A stretch of DNA of 64,000 nt from Bacteroidota bacterium (GTDB lineage Bacteria; Bacteroidota; Bacteroidia; Cytophagales; Cyclobacteriaceae): contig JADFHN010000012.1 of assembly GCA_022567155.1 (NCBI GenBank), positions 1-64,000 on the forward strand, read 5' to 3'. Positions 27,655-36,405 of this stretch are shown here, piece after piece. Positions within the stretch are counted from its first letter, which is position 1, and each line of letters opens with the position of its first letter. Made by a program: the position numbers and the translations under genes. Under the pieces are notes generated by a model. That model had not been told where the DNA came from, did not search any database, and saw nothing but the letters and a program-made list of their open reading frames with translations.

Positions 27655-29868
27655 TTAGATTTTTTTCCTTGCAAGCCTCAGGCTATTGAGAACCACTGAG
27701 AGCGAACTAAAGACCATAGCTCCTCCCGCAATCATGGGGCTGAGCAGAAATCCGTTAATGGGATATAAAATGCCTGCAGCAACCGGAATAGCCACTACAT
27801 TATAAAAGAATGCCCAGAACAGGTTTTGACGAATGGTCTTGTTGGTGGCTTTCGATAATTGAATCATTTTCAGGATTTTGGTAAGGTCTCCTTTCAGAAT
27901 TGTAATAGGGGCGGTTTCCATGGCTACATCTGTTCCGTCGCCCATGGCAATTCCCACATTGGCCTTTGCAAGGGCCGGGGCATCATTGATGCCATCACCT
28001 GCCATCCCGACTATATAGTTTTTGTTCTGATAGTCAGTAATGATTTCCAGTTTTTTTTCCGGATAAATTTCTGCATAACAGACATCGATATTTACTTTGT
28101 CAGCGACATAGCTGGCCACCTGTTCACTATCCCCTGTCAGCATTACGATACTAATATTTTCAGAATGAATGCCTTCTACTGCTCTTGCAGCATTTTCTTT
28201 GATTTTATCACCAATACCAAATGCAGCTACTGCTGTTCCATCCCGCACAACCACCACAATGGTTATAAGGTCATTTGCCCACTCATTAAGAGTGTCTTTA
28301 AATTCAGCAGTGAGGACCACACCGTTATCCTGAATGTATTTAAGGCTTGTGATCATAAAGGTTTCGTTTTTTACTTTGCCTCTGATTCCGGTGCCTGTGA
28401 GATTTTCAAAATTTATAATTTCCATAGACGCTTCAAATCCCTGTGCTTCCAGGTAAGTAACGATGGCATTTGCGAGCGGATGGGTAGAATGTCTTTCAAG
28501 GTTTAAAACCACTTCCTTTAGATAGTCTTCATCTGCCTGATTCCCGTTTTCCGACAGTTGCCACTTGATCACCTGTGGCTTTCCTTCGGTGATAGTGCCG
28601 GTTTTGTCAATGCATAGTACATTCATTTCACGGGATTTGCTTAGCGCAGAAGCGTCTTTTACGAGAATACCCATACTTGCAGCTTTACCAATGCCAATGG
28701 TAACCGCCGTCGGAGTAGCAAGTCCGAGGGCACAGGGGCAGGCAATGATAAGCACCGATACCAGGATAACAAACGCGTGTGTAAACGTTGGTTCGGGACC
28801 GAAAACCATCCAGATTACAAAACTGAAAATGGCTATGAGAATTACCACAGGAACAAAAACAGCAGTAACCTTGTCTGCAAGCTTTTGTTCTTCAGCTTTG
28901 GATCCCTGCGCCTGTCTGACCATTTCAATGATTCTTGAAAGCAATGTCTGGCTACCCACACCGGTAGCTTCCATCTGAAATGATCCGTTTTCATTTATTG
29001 TACCAGCAAGCACTTTGTCGCCGGCTCTTTTTTCGATACCCAATGATTCGCCCGTAACCATACTTTCATTCACAGTGGACGCTCCTTTTATTACAATCCC
29101 ATCTACAGGCACTTTGTCGCCGGGCCGTATGACCAGCATATCACCTGTCCGGATGTCTTCGATGTACACATCAATTTCTTTATCATCCATCACTGCCCGG
29201 GCTTTCTTAGGCTGAAGTCCGATCAGTTTCTGAATAGCACCGGTTGATCTCTTTTTTGCCCTTGTTTCCAGTAAATTACCGATCAGGATCAGGGTTATAA
29301 TAACCGTTGCGGATTCATAATAGACATGTGGTTCCAGACCCCATTGTAACAAATATGCAGGGAAGAAAGTATTAAAAAGACTGAACAGAAAGGCCGCTCC
29401 TGTACCAAGAGATATCAACGTATCCATGTTGGTCTTTCGGTGTTTCAGTTTTTTCCAGGCGCTCACGTAAAAATGCCAGCCTGAATAAAATATTACCGGT
29501 AGAGTAAGTACGAGCAGTAATATATTTTTAAACGGAAAGTCACCCACAAACATGGAAAGGATGAATACAGGCATGGTAAAAATCAATGAAACAACAAGAC
29601 CTGTTTTTTGTTTCAAGTATTCCTTCACCTCTTCCTGCTTCAACGATTCAGGGCTGGCCCCTACCACAAGATCATATCCGATACTGTCGATCTGCTTGCC
29701 AAGTTCTTCTAGGGACACGGTTTCCGGATCATATTCAATCAGCACATTATTTGCCACATAGTTTACCTGTACCTTTTCTACACCTTGCTGTGCCTTCAGG
29801 ATTGTTTCTATGCTGTTTGCGCAGGCTGCACAACTCATGCCTTTGACCGGATAAACTTCCTTTACCAT
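27655..29868 (-). CDS. copA: Copper-exporting P1B-type ATPase
   Basis: About 737 residues when started at ATG 29868 (MVKEVYPVKGMSCAACANS); an upstream in-frame start at 29907 would add 13 residues without homology value. One heavy-metal-associated domain carries CxxC (Cys13, Cys16). Eight membrane helices are expected, with the ion-binding ACPCALGLATPTA. The phosphorylation motif DKTGTITEGKP, the HP motif STHPLANAI and the hinge GDGINDAPALAKANVGIAMG are all intact. The CPC motif and the single CxxC domain indicate Cu(I) export. No copper chaperone or sensor gene is adjacent. Confidence 0.94.
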   Translation of the reverse strand: MVKEVYPVKGMSCAACANSIETILKAQQGVEKVQVNYVANNVLIEYDPETVSLEELGKQIDSIGYDLVVGASPESLKQEEVKEYLKQKTGLVVSLIFTMPVFILSMFVGDFPFKNILLLVLTLPVIFYSGWHFYVSAWKKLKHRKTNMDTLISLGTGAAFLFSLFNTFFPAYLLQWGLEPHVYYESATVIITLILIGNLLETRAKKRSTGAIQKLIGLQPKKARAVMDDKEIDVYIEDIRTGDMLVIRPGDKVPVDGIVIKGASTVNESMVTGESLGIEKRAGDKVLAGTINENGSFQMEATGVGSQTLLSRIIEMVRQAQGSKAEEQKLADKVTAVFVPVVILIAIFSFVIWMVFGPEPTFTHAFVILVSVLIIACPCALGLATPTAVTIGIGKAASMGILVKDASALSKSREMNVLCIDKTGTITEGKPQVIKWQLSENGNQADEDYLKEVVLNLERHSTHPLANAIVTYLEAQGFEASMEIINFENLTGTGIRGKVKNETFMITSLKYIQDNGVVLTAEFKDTLNEWANDLITIVVVVRDGTAVAAFGIGDKIKENAARAVEGIHSENISIVMLTGDSEQVASYVADKVNIDVCYAEIYPEKKLEIITDYQNKNYIVGMAGDGINDAPALAKANVGIAMGDGTDVAMETAPITILKGDLTKILKMIQLSKATNKTIRQNLFWAFFYNVVAIPVAAGILYPINGFLLSPMIAGGAMVFSSLSVVLNSLRLARKKI

Positions 29869-29938
29869 AATTCTGACAGAATTTACAAAGGTAAACAGTT
29901 TGTGCAAGAGATGATACTTTTCAACAGAAGGTAACCAT

Positions 29939-30736
29939 TCAGATTAGAATGGTTTTCCATCTTCCCTGCTGGGAAAAAATTACATAAACCACCGATAAAA
30001 AAACTTCAGTTACTGCGATTGCCAGAAATACGCCCGAAGGGCCCATTGCAAAATTTGCTGAGAGTACATAGGCCAATGGTAACTGCAAAGTCCAGTATAT
30101 GAAAAAGTTGATGATTGTCGGAGTTCGGGTGTCGCCGGCACCATCGAAAGCCTTGCTGATTACCATGCCGTAGGCAAAAATATATAGCTTGAGCAAATGT
30201 AACGTAGGGCGATAATACTATTATGAATTACCTTTTCATCGCCATTGAACAGTAAGATTATTTTCTCGGAAATAACAAAATATATAACCGAAATAATACC
30301 TAAAAAATATAAATTCAGCTTCGCACACTTCCAGACTGATTTTTCGGCCCTGGCCGGATTTGCCGCACCGAGGTTCTGCCCTACAAGCGTAGCCGCTGCA
30401 TTCGACACACCCCATGACGGCAGGATGGAGAACATAATAACCCTGACCGCAAAGGTGTAACCTGCCAGCGCTTCGCTTCCGAATGCAGAAACGATCCTTA
30501 CGCGGCATGCCACCATCGCCGTAGTAGCCATCGCCAGCCTAATAGTAATAGCATATACAAGAAATTATGACCGACTCCGTAATCCCGATGGTTGCAATGG
30601 CATTAATGCTTACTCTGGATACGAAAAACGCATCTACCATGGTAAAAAACGATTCCATGACCATTGCAAGGATCATTGGCACACTGAGCATCAAAATAGC
30701 CCGGTTAATGCTCCCAGTTGTGAAATTCTTCTCCAT
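29939..30736 (-). pseudogene. MATE-family efflux transporter with internal deletion
   Basis: The remains total about 265 residues; MATE transporters have about 450. The N-terminal end (MEKNFTTGSINRAILMLSVP, TMVDAFFVSRVSINAIATIG) runs to a one-base loss near 30545-30550. Homology then resumes as AMATTAMVACRV, which belongs to the N-half, fused directly to RIVSAFGSEALAGYTFAVRV, which belongs to the C-half (IMFSILPSWGVSNAAATLVG follows). About 180 residues between the two halves are deleted. A second frameshift in the T5 run near 30180 separates RYICSSYIF from AYGMVISKAFDGAGDT. The C-terminus (QQGRWKTILI) is present. Not functional. Confidence 0.88.
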
Positions 30737-31062
30737 ATCCTGCTAAAGAAGCTTTTAGCTGGATAAAAAATACTTAATATGATATGTGTGTGATTGATCA
30801 TTCATGACAAATACTGATTATATTGGAAAGAAACAATTAAACCGAATGCTAGACTGCAGGATCCGGCCTCACCGGAACCTACGCGTTGAAAATGACGATT
30901 ACAGGAATGAACTTCATGAATGATCTGTTTGAATTGGAAGGTAAAGTAGTGTAATTAATTGTCTTTTTCAAATCTGATACCTTGATTTGCATTATGAATG
31001 ATTGCCGCTGCTGATCAGGTGACCGGGATCTTATGCGGTGTTTTCCTGTAAATATCAAGTGT
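30737..31062. other. Gene-free region between MATE pseudogene and PHP gene
   Basis: About 326 bases with no complete gene. It holds a short TCCGG/CCGGA hairpin near 30860 and, at 30916-30954, a remnant that reads like the first codons of a short-chain dehydrogenase. No promoter of the TTTG/TAnnTTTG type was convincing. Confidence 0.5.
30916..30954 (+). pseudogene. Possible N-terminal remnant of a short-chain dehydrogenase
   Basis: ATG at 30916 opens a 12-codon frame reading MNDLFELEGKVV before TAA. Many SDR enzymes begin M-x-D-L-F-x-L-x-G-K-V just before the nucleotide-binding TGxxxGIG, which is absent here. The match is short and may be chance. Confidence 0.25.
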
Positions 31063-32292
31063 ATGAAATTTTTTAACATAAGATTTGCAACTATCTATCT
31101 TAATTTCATGATGCTCTTATTGTGCATGTCCATATTTTTTGCATGCAATAAAACAAGTGAAAAAGCTGACAGGTGGTATAGAGGTAACTTGCATGCACAT
31201 TCATACTGGAGCGACGGGGATGAATTTCCTGAGATGATCATGGACTGGTACAAATCCAACGGATATCATTTTGTTGTACTTTCTGATCATAATATTCTGG
31301 CGCAGGATGAAAAATGGAAATTAATTCCAAAAGGATTTATTTACAAAAAGGCATTTGATAAATACCTTGAAAAATACGGGCACGATTGGGTGGAATACCG
31401 GGAAGACACTGGACGAATAAGTGTAAAACTCAAAACCTTTAGTGAATACAAGCCGCTTTTTGAAGAAAAGAACCAGTTTCTGATCATTCAATCAGAGGAG
31501 ATAACCGATTCTTTTGATGGCAAACCCCTTCATTTGAATGCCACAAACGTACGTGAATTTATTGAACCACAAGGTGGGGGCAGTGTGGTAGAGGTGCTCC
31601 AGAATAATATTGATGCCGTCATTAAACAAAAAGAAGAAACGGGCAATCCTATGATCGTGCACATCAATCACCCAAACTTTTATTATGCCGTATCACTCCA
31701 GGATATGATTGAATTAGAGAGGGAGCGGTTTTTCGAAGTTTTTAACGGGCATCCGAAAGTGAATAATTACGGTGACTCCATACATATCGGTACGGAAGAA
31801 ATGTGGGACCTGATAAATATCGCATACGTAAAAAGCGGTAAACCACTTATCTACGGCATTGCTACCGATGACAGTCACAACTACCATTTATTCGGTATCG
31901 AGTACAGCAATGCCGGGAGGGGCTGGATAATGGTGCAGGCTGATTCCTTGACATCAGGTTCGCTCATTAATGCGATGGAAAAAGGCCGGTTTTATGCAAC
32001 CACAGGAGTAACGCTAACACAAATTAATTTCAAAACCAATGTACTGGAGATACATGTTGACACCGAACCTGGAGTGGAATACGAAATACAATTTATAGGC
32101 GTGGAAAACGGCAAACAGGATTCTGATATCCTAATAACGGAGACAGGGGCTGTTGCAACCTATACATTAAGTGAAGATCTGCTTTTTGTACGGGCAAAGA
32201 TCATTTCGAGTAAATTGAAGGAAAATCCATATCAGGAAGATGATTTTGAAGTTGCCTGGACCCAGCCTGTGATTTATTCAGAGAAGGAATAG
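31063..32292 (+). CDS. PHP-domain (CehA/McbA-like) lipoprotein
   Basis: About 409 residues from ATG 31063 (MKFFNIRFATIYLNF); an in-frame ATG at 31033 adds ten residues. The signal ends in a lipobox-like SIFFAC near residue 28. The PHP metal-binding motifs are clear: GNLHAHSYWSDGDEFPEM, VVLSDHN, HINHPNF and ATDDSHNYH. These bind metals in phosphoesterases of this superfamily. A C-terminal beta-rich part of about 80 residues follows. Probable metal-dependent phosphoesterase or hydrolase on the periplasmic side; the substrate is unknown. It stands alone on the plus strand and converges with dsbD. Confidence 0.85.
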   Translation: MKFFNIRFATIYLNFMMLLLCMSIFFACNKTSEKADRWYRGNLHAHSYWSDGDEFPEMIMDWYKSNGYHFVVLSDHNILAQDEKWKLIPKGFIYKKAFDKYLEKYGHDWVEYREDTGRISVKLKTFSEYKPLFEEKNQFLIIQSEEITDSFDGKPLHLNATNVREFIEPQGGGSVVEVLQNNIDAVIKQKEETGNPMIVHINHPNFYYAVSLQDMIELERERFFEVFNGHPKVNNYGDSIHIGTEEMWDLINIAYVKSGKPLIYGIATDDSHNYHLFGIEYSNAGRGWIMVQADSLTSGSLINAMEKGRFYATTGVTLTQINFKTNVLEIHVDTEPGVEYEIQFIGVENGKQDSDILITETGAVATYTLSEDLLFVRAKIISSKLKENPYQEDDFEVAWTQPVIYSEKE

Positions 32293-32313
32293 GTTATCTG
32301 TGTTACACCTATT
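32288..32313. terminator. Hairpin over the convergent stops of PHP gene and dsbD
   Basis: AATAGGT (32288-32294) pairs perfectly with ACCTATT (32307-32313). The stem includes the TAG stop of the plus-strand gene and the TAG stop of dsbD on the other strand. Only a short T-run flanks it, so termination strength is uncertain. Confidence 0.45.
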
Positions 32314-34858
32314 TCCTGGCCAGGCTTACGCGTTTGTAAAACTCCTCTTTGGCGGCGTCCAGAAAGGCTGTAAAATCTTCAATATTAAGGTTATAGGCAA
32401 TAGGAGTAACAAGCAACTGCTCATTCTGATCAAGAATTATATAGAAAGGTTGCGCATTGTTCTGATACCTGGTGATCTGAAAATCTGCATTTTGTCTTCC
32501 GATCGTCTTTTTCACTTTACCATCATACGATGAAGTGTGCCATTGCGATTCGGGCAGTTTTGTTTTATCATCGACATACAAGGCTACCATTACGAAATCA
32601 TTTTTCAGCCTTCGCAATACTTTTGGGTCAGACCATACGCGGGCTTCCATTTCACGGCAGTTTACACAGCCATGGCCTGTAAAGTCAATAAACAGTGGCT
32701 TATTCTGTTCCCTGGCACAGGCGATGGCCTGGTCAAAATCAAAATAACCCTGTATGCCATGTGGAAATTCAAGAAAACCGGCATATTTCGGTTCTTCACA
32801 CAGACCATCATTTTCAGCAAACCCATAACCGGATTTTCCCTGATTATCCATTAACTGCACGAGGTTAAAATCATGAGTGCTCATTGGAGGCATATAACCG
32901 GCAAGCGCTTTAAGCGGGGCGCCCCACAGGCCTGGTATCAGATAAATAACAAATGCAAAAGTACCTATGGACAAAAACAACCTTGAAACACTGACTGACT
33001 CTGTTTTACTGTCGTTAGGCAATCTGATTTTTCCCAGCAGGTAAAAGCCCATGAGTGCAAATATCACAATCCACAGGGCAAGATATACTTCCCTGTCGAG
33101 CAGATTCCAGTGATAGGCCTGATCTGCTATACTAAGGAATTTCAAACCCAACGCAAGTTCAAGAAATCCGAGTACAACTTTCACAGAATTTATCCAGCCA
33201 CCCGATTTGGGTATATTTTTTAACCATTCCGGAAATATCGCAAACAGTGTAAAAGGTATAGCAAATGCCAGCGAAAAAGCAAACATGCCCAACACCGGTT
33301 TGATAAACTGCCCCTGCGCGGAAAGCACGAGAACAGTCCCTACAATCGGGAAGGTGCAGGAAAAAGACACCAATGCCAGGGTTGCCGCCATGAAAAATAC
33401 TCCTCCTAACCCTCCCTTGTCTGCTTTCCGGTCCAGCTTATTTACCCAGGAACTGGGCAAAGAGAGCTCATACATACCCAGAAAAGAGAGGGCAAAAAAA
33501 ACAAAGATGATAAATATGAAAACATTGGGCAGCCAGTGCGTAGCCATCTGGTTGAGCGATTCGGCCCCGAACAGGAAGGCAACCAGCAGTCCCAGAATAG
33601 TAAATATCAGAATAATTGAAATCCCGAAAATGACACCCTTTCTTACACCCTGCCCTTTGGCTGCTTCGTCTTCTTTAAGAAAGAAGGTAACCGTCATAGG
33701 GATCATCGGAAATACGCAGGGAGTCAGCAGCGCCACAAATCCTGTAATAAATGCAAAGATCATGAAGCCCAGCACCGATTTGTTTTCAGGCATGTTTTCA
33801 TCAACCAGACTTGCGGCAATTACACGATCTTCGGTTTCTGATCTGACCGTTTTGTCAGCTCCAGGGCTGCCAGTTATAAAATCTTCATCAAAAGGGATGC
33901 ATTTGCCATCAATATCTGTGCAAACCTGGTAGGCATACGAGCCGGTGACCGTAAGTGGAACCTTAAGTACTTTTATCTTTTGCCGGAATTCACCATGTTT
34001 CCGGAAGTACGTGTATTCTCCTTCGAATATTTCGTCGTACTTCTTTTTTGGGTTAATGGCTTCAATACCTCCGAGAAGTTCATACGACTCGTTGGATTCG
34101 AAATCAAACTCCGTAACCATTGGCCCAACTTCCGGATCGAAATCGGATGAATACAAATACCAATTGTCGTCAATCGCAACGTTAAATACTACTTCAATTT
34201 CATCCCCGGGCTTATAATCCTCAGGCGACAGTGATACTTTCCATTGTGCCGGGTGCAGTATTCCCTGATTCGGATCTGTGGATACTGAAGAAACAATATT
34301 AAAAGGATAGGAATTTGCAGATATGCGTACTTCTTTTGTTTCTTTCTCTGCAATTGCAAGACGATGATTCCCTGACGGAATAACTTTAATGCTGAAATCG
34401 GCATCAGAAAAGTCAGCGTCAAACGGTATGCACTTTCCATCGATATCTGTACATACCTGGTAGGCATAATTACCTGAAAACCGAAGGTTTTCTTTCAGCA
34501 CCCTTATGGTTTGCCGGAACTCACCTTTATCTCTGAAATACGTATAGTCACCTTCAAATATCTTATCGTATTTCTTTTTTGGATTGATGGCGCGGATACC
34601 ATCCACCAGTTCATAACTATCATCCGGTTCGAAATTAAATTCAGTGACCATGGGTCCCAGATCCGGATCAAAGTCAGAGGAGTACAGGTACCAGTCTTTA
34701 TCAATTGTAGCAGTGAATATCAGCTCTACTTCGTCGCCTGCCTGTACTTGTGTAGCTGACTGGCTGTAAGTCCAGCTTGCCGGCTTCAGCACCTGCGCAA
34801 ACGAAACGGATGTAATCAGTGCACTTATAAATAATATACCTAAAATATTTATTCTCAT
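32309..34858 (-). CDS. dsbD: Thiol:disulfide interchange protein DsbD, doubled N-domain
   Basis: An 849-residue protein that moves electrons from cytoplasmic thioredoxin across the inner membrane. After a signal peptide (1-21) come two tandem DsbD-alpha-like domains (about 22-155 and 195-335) that share long stretches such as DWYLYSSDFDP/NWYLYSSDFDP, GPMVTEF, AINPKKKYD and YAYQVCTDIDGKCIPFD. Each keeps its own cysteine pair (VCTDIDGKC). The membrane domain follows with redox cysteines in LTPCVFPMIPMT and VSFSCTFPIVG, then a thioredoxin-like domain with GCVNC near the C-terminus. The usual DsbD has one N-domain and about 570-700 residues, so this is an internal duplication. Confidence 0.93.
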   Translation of the reverse strand: MRINILGILFISALITSVSFAQVLKPASWTYSQSATQVQAGDEVELIFTATIDKDWYLYSSDFDPDLGPMVTEFNFEPDDSYELVDGIRAINPKKKYDKIFEGDYTYFRDKGEFRQTIRVLKENLRFSGNYAYQVCTDIDGKCIPFDADFSDADFSIKVIPSGNHRLAIAEKETKEVRISANSYPFNIVSSVSTDPNQGILHPAQWKVSLSPEDYKPGDEIEVVFNVAIDDNWYLYSSDFDPEVGPMVTEFDFESNESYELLGGIEAINPKKKYDEIFEGEYTYFRKHGEFRQKIKVLKVPLTVTGSYAYQVCTDIDGKCIPFDEDFITGSPGADKTVRSETEDRVIAASLVDENMPENKSVLGFMIFAFITGFVALLTPCVFPMIPMTVTFFLKEDEAAKGQGVRKGVIFGISIILIFTILGLLVAFLFGAESLNQMATHWLPNVFIFIIFVFFALSFLGMYELSLPSSWVNKLDRKADKGGLGGVFFMAATLALVSFSCTFPIVGTVLVLSAQGQFIKPVLGMFAFSLAFAIPFTLFAIFPEWLKNIPKSGGWINSVKVVLGFLELALGLKFLSIADQAYHWNLLDREVYLALWIVIFALMGFYLLGKIRLPNDSKTESVSVSRLFLSIGTFAFVIYLIPGLWGAPLKALAGYMPPMSTHDFNLVQLMDNQGKSGYGFAENDGLCEEPKYAGFLEFPHGIQGYFDFDQAIACAREQNKPLFIDFTGHGCVNCREMEARVWSDPKVLRRLKNDFVMVALYVDDKTKLPESQWHTSSYDGKVKKTIGRQNADFQITRYQNNAQPFYIILDQNEQLLVTPIAYNLNIEDFTAFLDAAKEEFYKRVSLARK

Positions 34859-34929
34859 GCTTTTCAGTCTTGTTCAAAGGTTATAAACGTACCACCAAAA
34901 TGCTTAGTTCAATTTTTTTACATCTAAAT

Positions 34930-36312
34930 TTAAACGCTGTTATGAAGTTCGGAAAAATATTTATGAAACAGCGGGATGGTTTCAATGCCCTTATAAAAGT
35001 TAAATAAACCATAATGTTCGTTCGGACTATGGATAGCATCTGAATCCAGGCCAAATCCCATCAACACCGTATCAGCACCGAGCGCATCTTTGAAAAGCGC
35101 TACAATCGGGATACTGCCACCGTCCCTTGTTGGAATGGGTTTTTTACCCCAGGATTCTTCAAATGCCATGCTGGCTGCAAGGTACGCAATGGAATCAGTC
35201 GGGGTGAGTGCCGGCTGACCGCCATGGTGCGGTGTCACTTTCACTTCTACACTGTCAGGTGCGATGGATTTAAAATATTTTGTAAACATTTCGGTGATCT
35301 CTTTATTATTCTGGTTGGGTACCAGCCGCATCGAAATTTTTGCATATGCTTTTGAAGGCAACACCGTTTTTGCGCCAGCCCCGGTATAGCCACCCCAAAT
35401 GCCGTTTATGTCCAATGATGGCCTGATGCCCACTCTCTCAAGTGTGGTATATCCCTTTTCGCCTGCTACAGACCGGATACCCAGATCTTTTTTGTATTCA
35501 TCAAGGTCAAAAGGGGCTTCGTTCAGAGCTTTTCTGTCTTCCTCAGAAAGTTCAATTACACGGTCATAAAATCCGGGAATGGTGATACGGTTGTTTTTGT
35601 CCTTCAATGCGTCAATCATTTTGCACAATACGTTTACCGGATTGTCAACGGCTCCTCCATAAACGCCCGAGTGAAGATCACGGCTAGGACCTGTCACTTC
35701 CACTTCCACATAGCTCAGCCCCCGTAGCCCAACTGTCAGTGAAGGGGTATCATTATCGATGAGCGTAGTATCCGATATCAGGATGACATCGGTTTTTAAC
35801 TTTTCCTTATTTTCATTAATAAATATTTCCAGATTGTTTGAGCCTACTTCCTCCTCTCCTTCAATGATAAACTTAATATTGCAGGGCATATCGCCCAGGT
35901 GGTTCATCACTTCCATGGCCTTAATATGCATATACATCTGTCCTTTATCGTCACATGAACCTCGAGCATAGATTTTTCCGTTGCGTATTACCGGCTCGAA
36001 TGGCGGGGTTTCCCACAGGTCATAGGGATCGGCAGGTTGCACATCATAGTGGCCGTAAACAAGCACAGTGGGTTTGGACGGGTCTGTAATTTTTTCTCCG
36101 AATACAATCGGGTGCCCGGCTGTTTCACATATTTCAGCATGATCTGCGCCGGCCTCCTTCAGCTTTTCAACAATGTAATTTGCCGCCCTGATTATATCCT
36201 CTTTGAATTTTTCATCGGCACTTACGGAAGATAACCGGATCAATCCGAAAAGTTCATCAAGAAAACGATCTTTGTTTGATTCCAGGTAGGTTTTTATCTG
36301 TAGTTTATCCAC
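34930..36312 (-). CDS. M20-family dipeptidase
   Basis: A 460-residue zinc metallopeptidase. The metal-binding motifs are VYGHYDVQPAD (His and Asp), GSCDDKGQMYMHI (bridging Asp) and IEGEEEVGSNN (catalytic Glu pair). The dimerisation/lid domain lies about 195-365 (GPSRDLHSGVYGGAV), and the C-terminal metal His is in SDAIHSPNEHYG. No signal peptide is seen, so it is probably cytoplasmic and cleaves dipeptides, as in the carnosinase/CNDP-like branch. It is upstream of dsbD with a 71-base gap. Confidence 0.92.
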   Translation of the reverse strand: MDKLQIKTYLESNKDRFLDELFGLIRLSSVSADEKFKEDIIRAANYIVEKLKEAGADHAEICETAGHPIVFGEKITDPSKPTVLVYGHYDVQPADPYDLWETPPFEPVIRNGKIYARGSCDDKGQMYMHIKAMEVMNHLGDMPCNIKFIIEGEEEVGSNNLEIFINENKEKLKTDVILISDTTLIDNDTPSLTVGLRGLSYVEVEVTGPSRDLHSGVYGGAVDNPVNVLCKMIDALKDKNNRITIPGFYDRVIELSEEDRKALNEAPFDLDEYKKDLGIRSVAGEKGYTTLERVGIRPSLDINGIWGGYTGAGAKTVLPSKAYAKISMRLVPNQNNKEITEMFTKYFKSIAPDSVEVKVTPHHGGQPALTPTDSIAYLAASMAFEESWGKKPIPTRDGGSIPIVALFKDALGADTVLMGFGLDSDAIHSPNEHYGLFNFYKGIETIPLFHKYFSELHNSV

Positions 36313-36405
36313 AATATCAATGAATATGTATAAAAAAGTGCTGATTCCAGAAATGAGAGTGCAAATATAGAATATTTGTGAAGGTTATGGAAGCGTTCAC
36401 AGTGA

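Noticed and set aside
27859-28978. Plus-strand open frames of 215 and 137 codons inside copA
   Set aside because: Antisense to conserved P-type ATPase motifs; translations are Cys/Ile-rich or Ser/Thr-rich and not protein-like.
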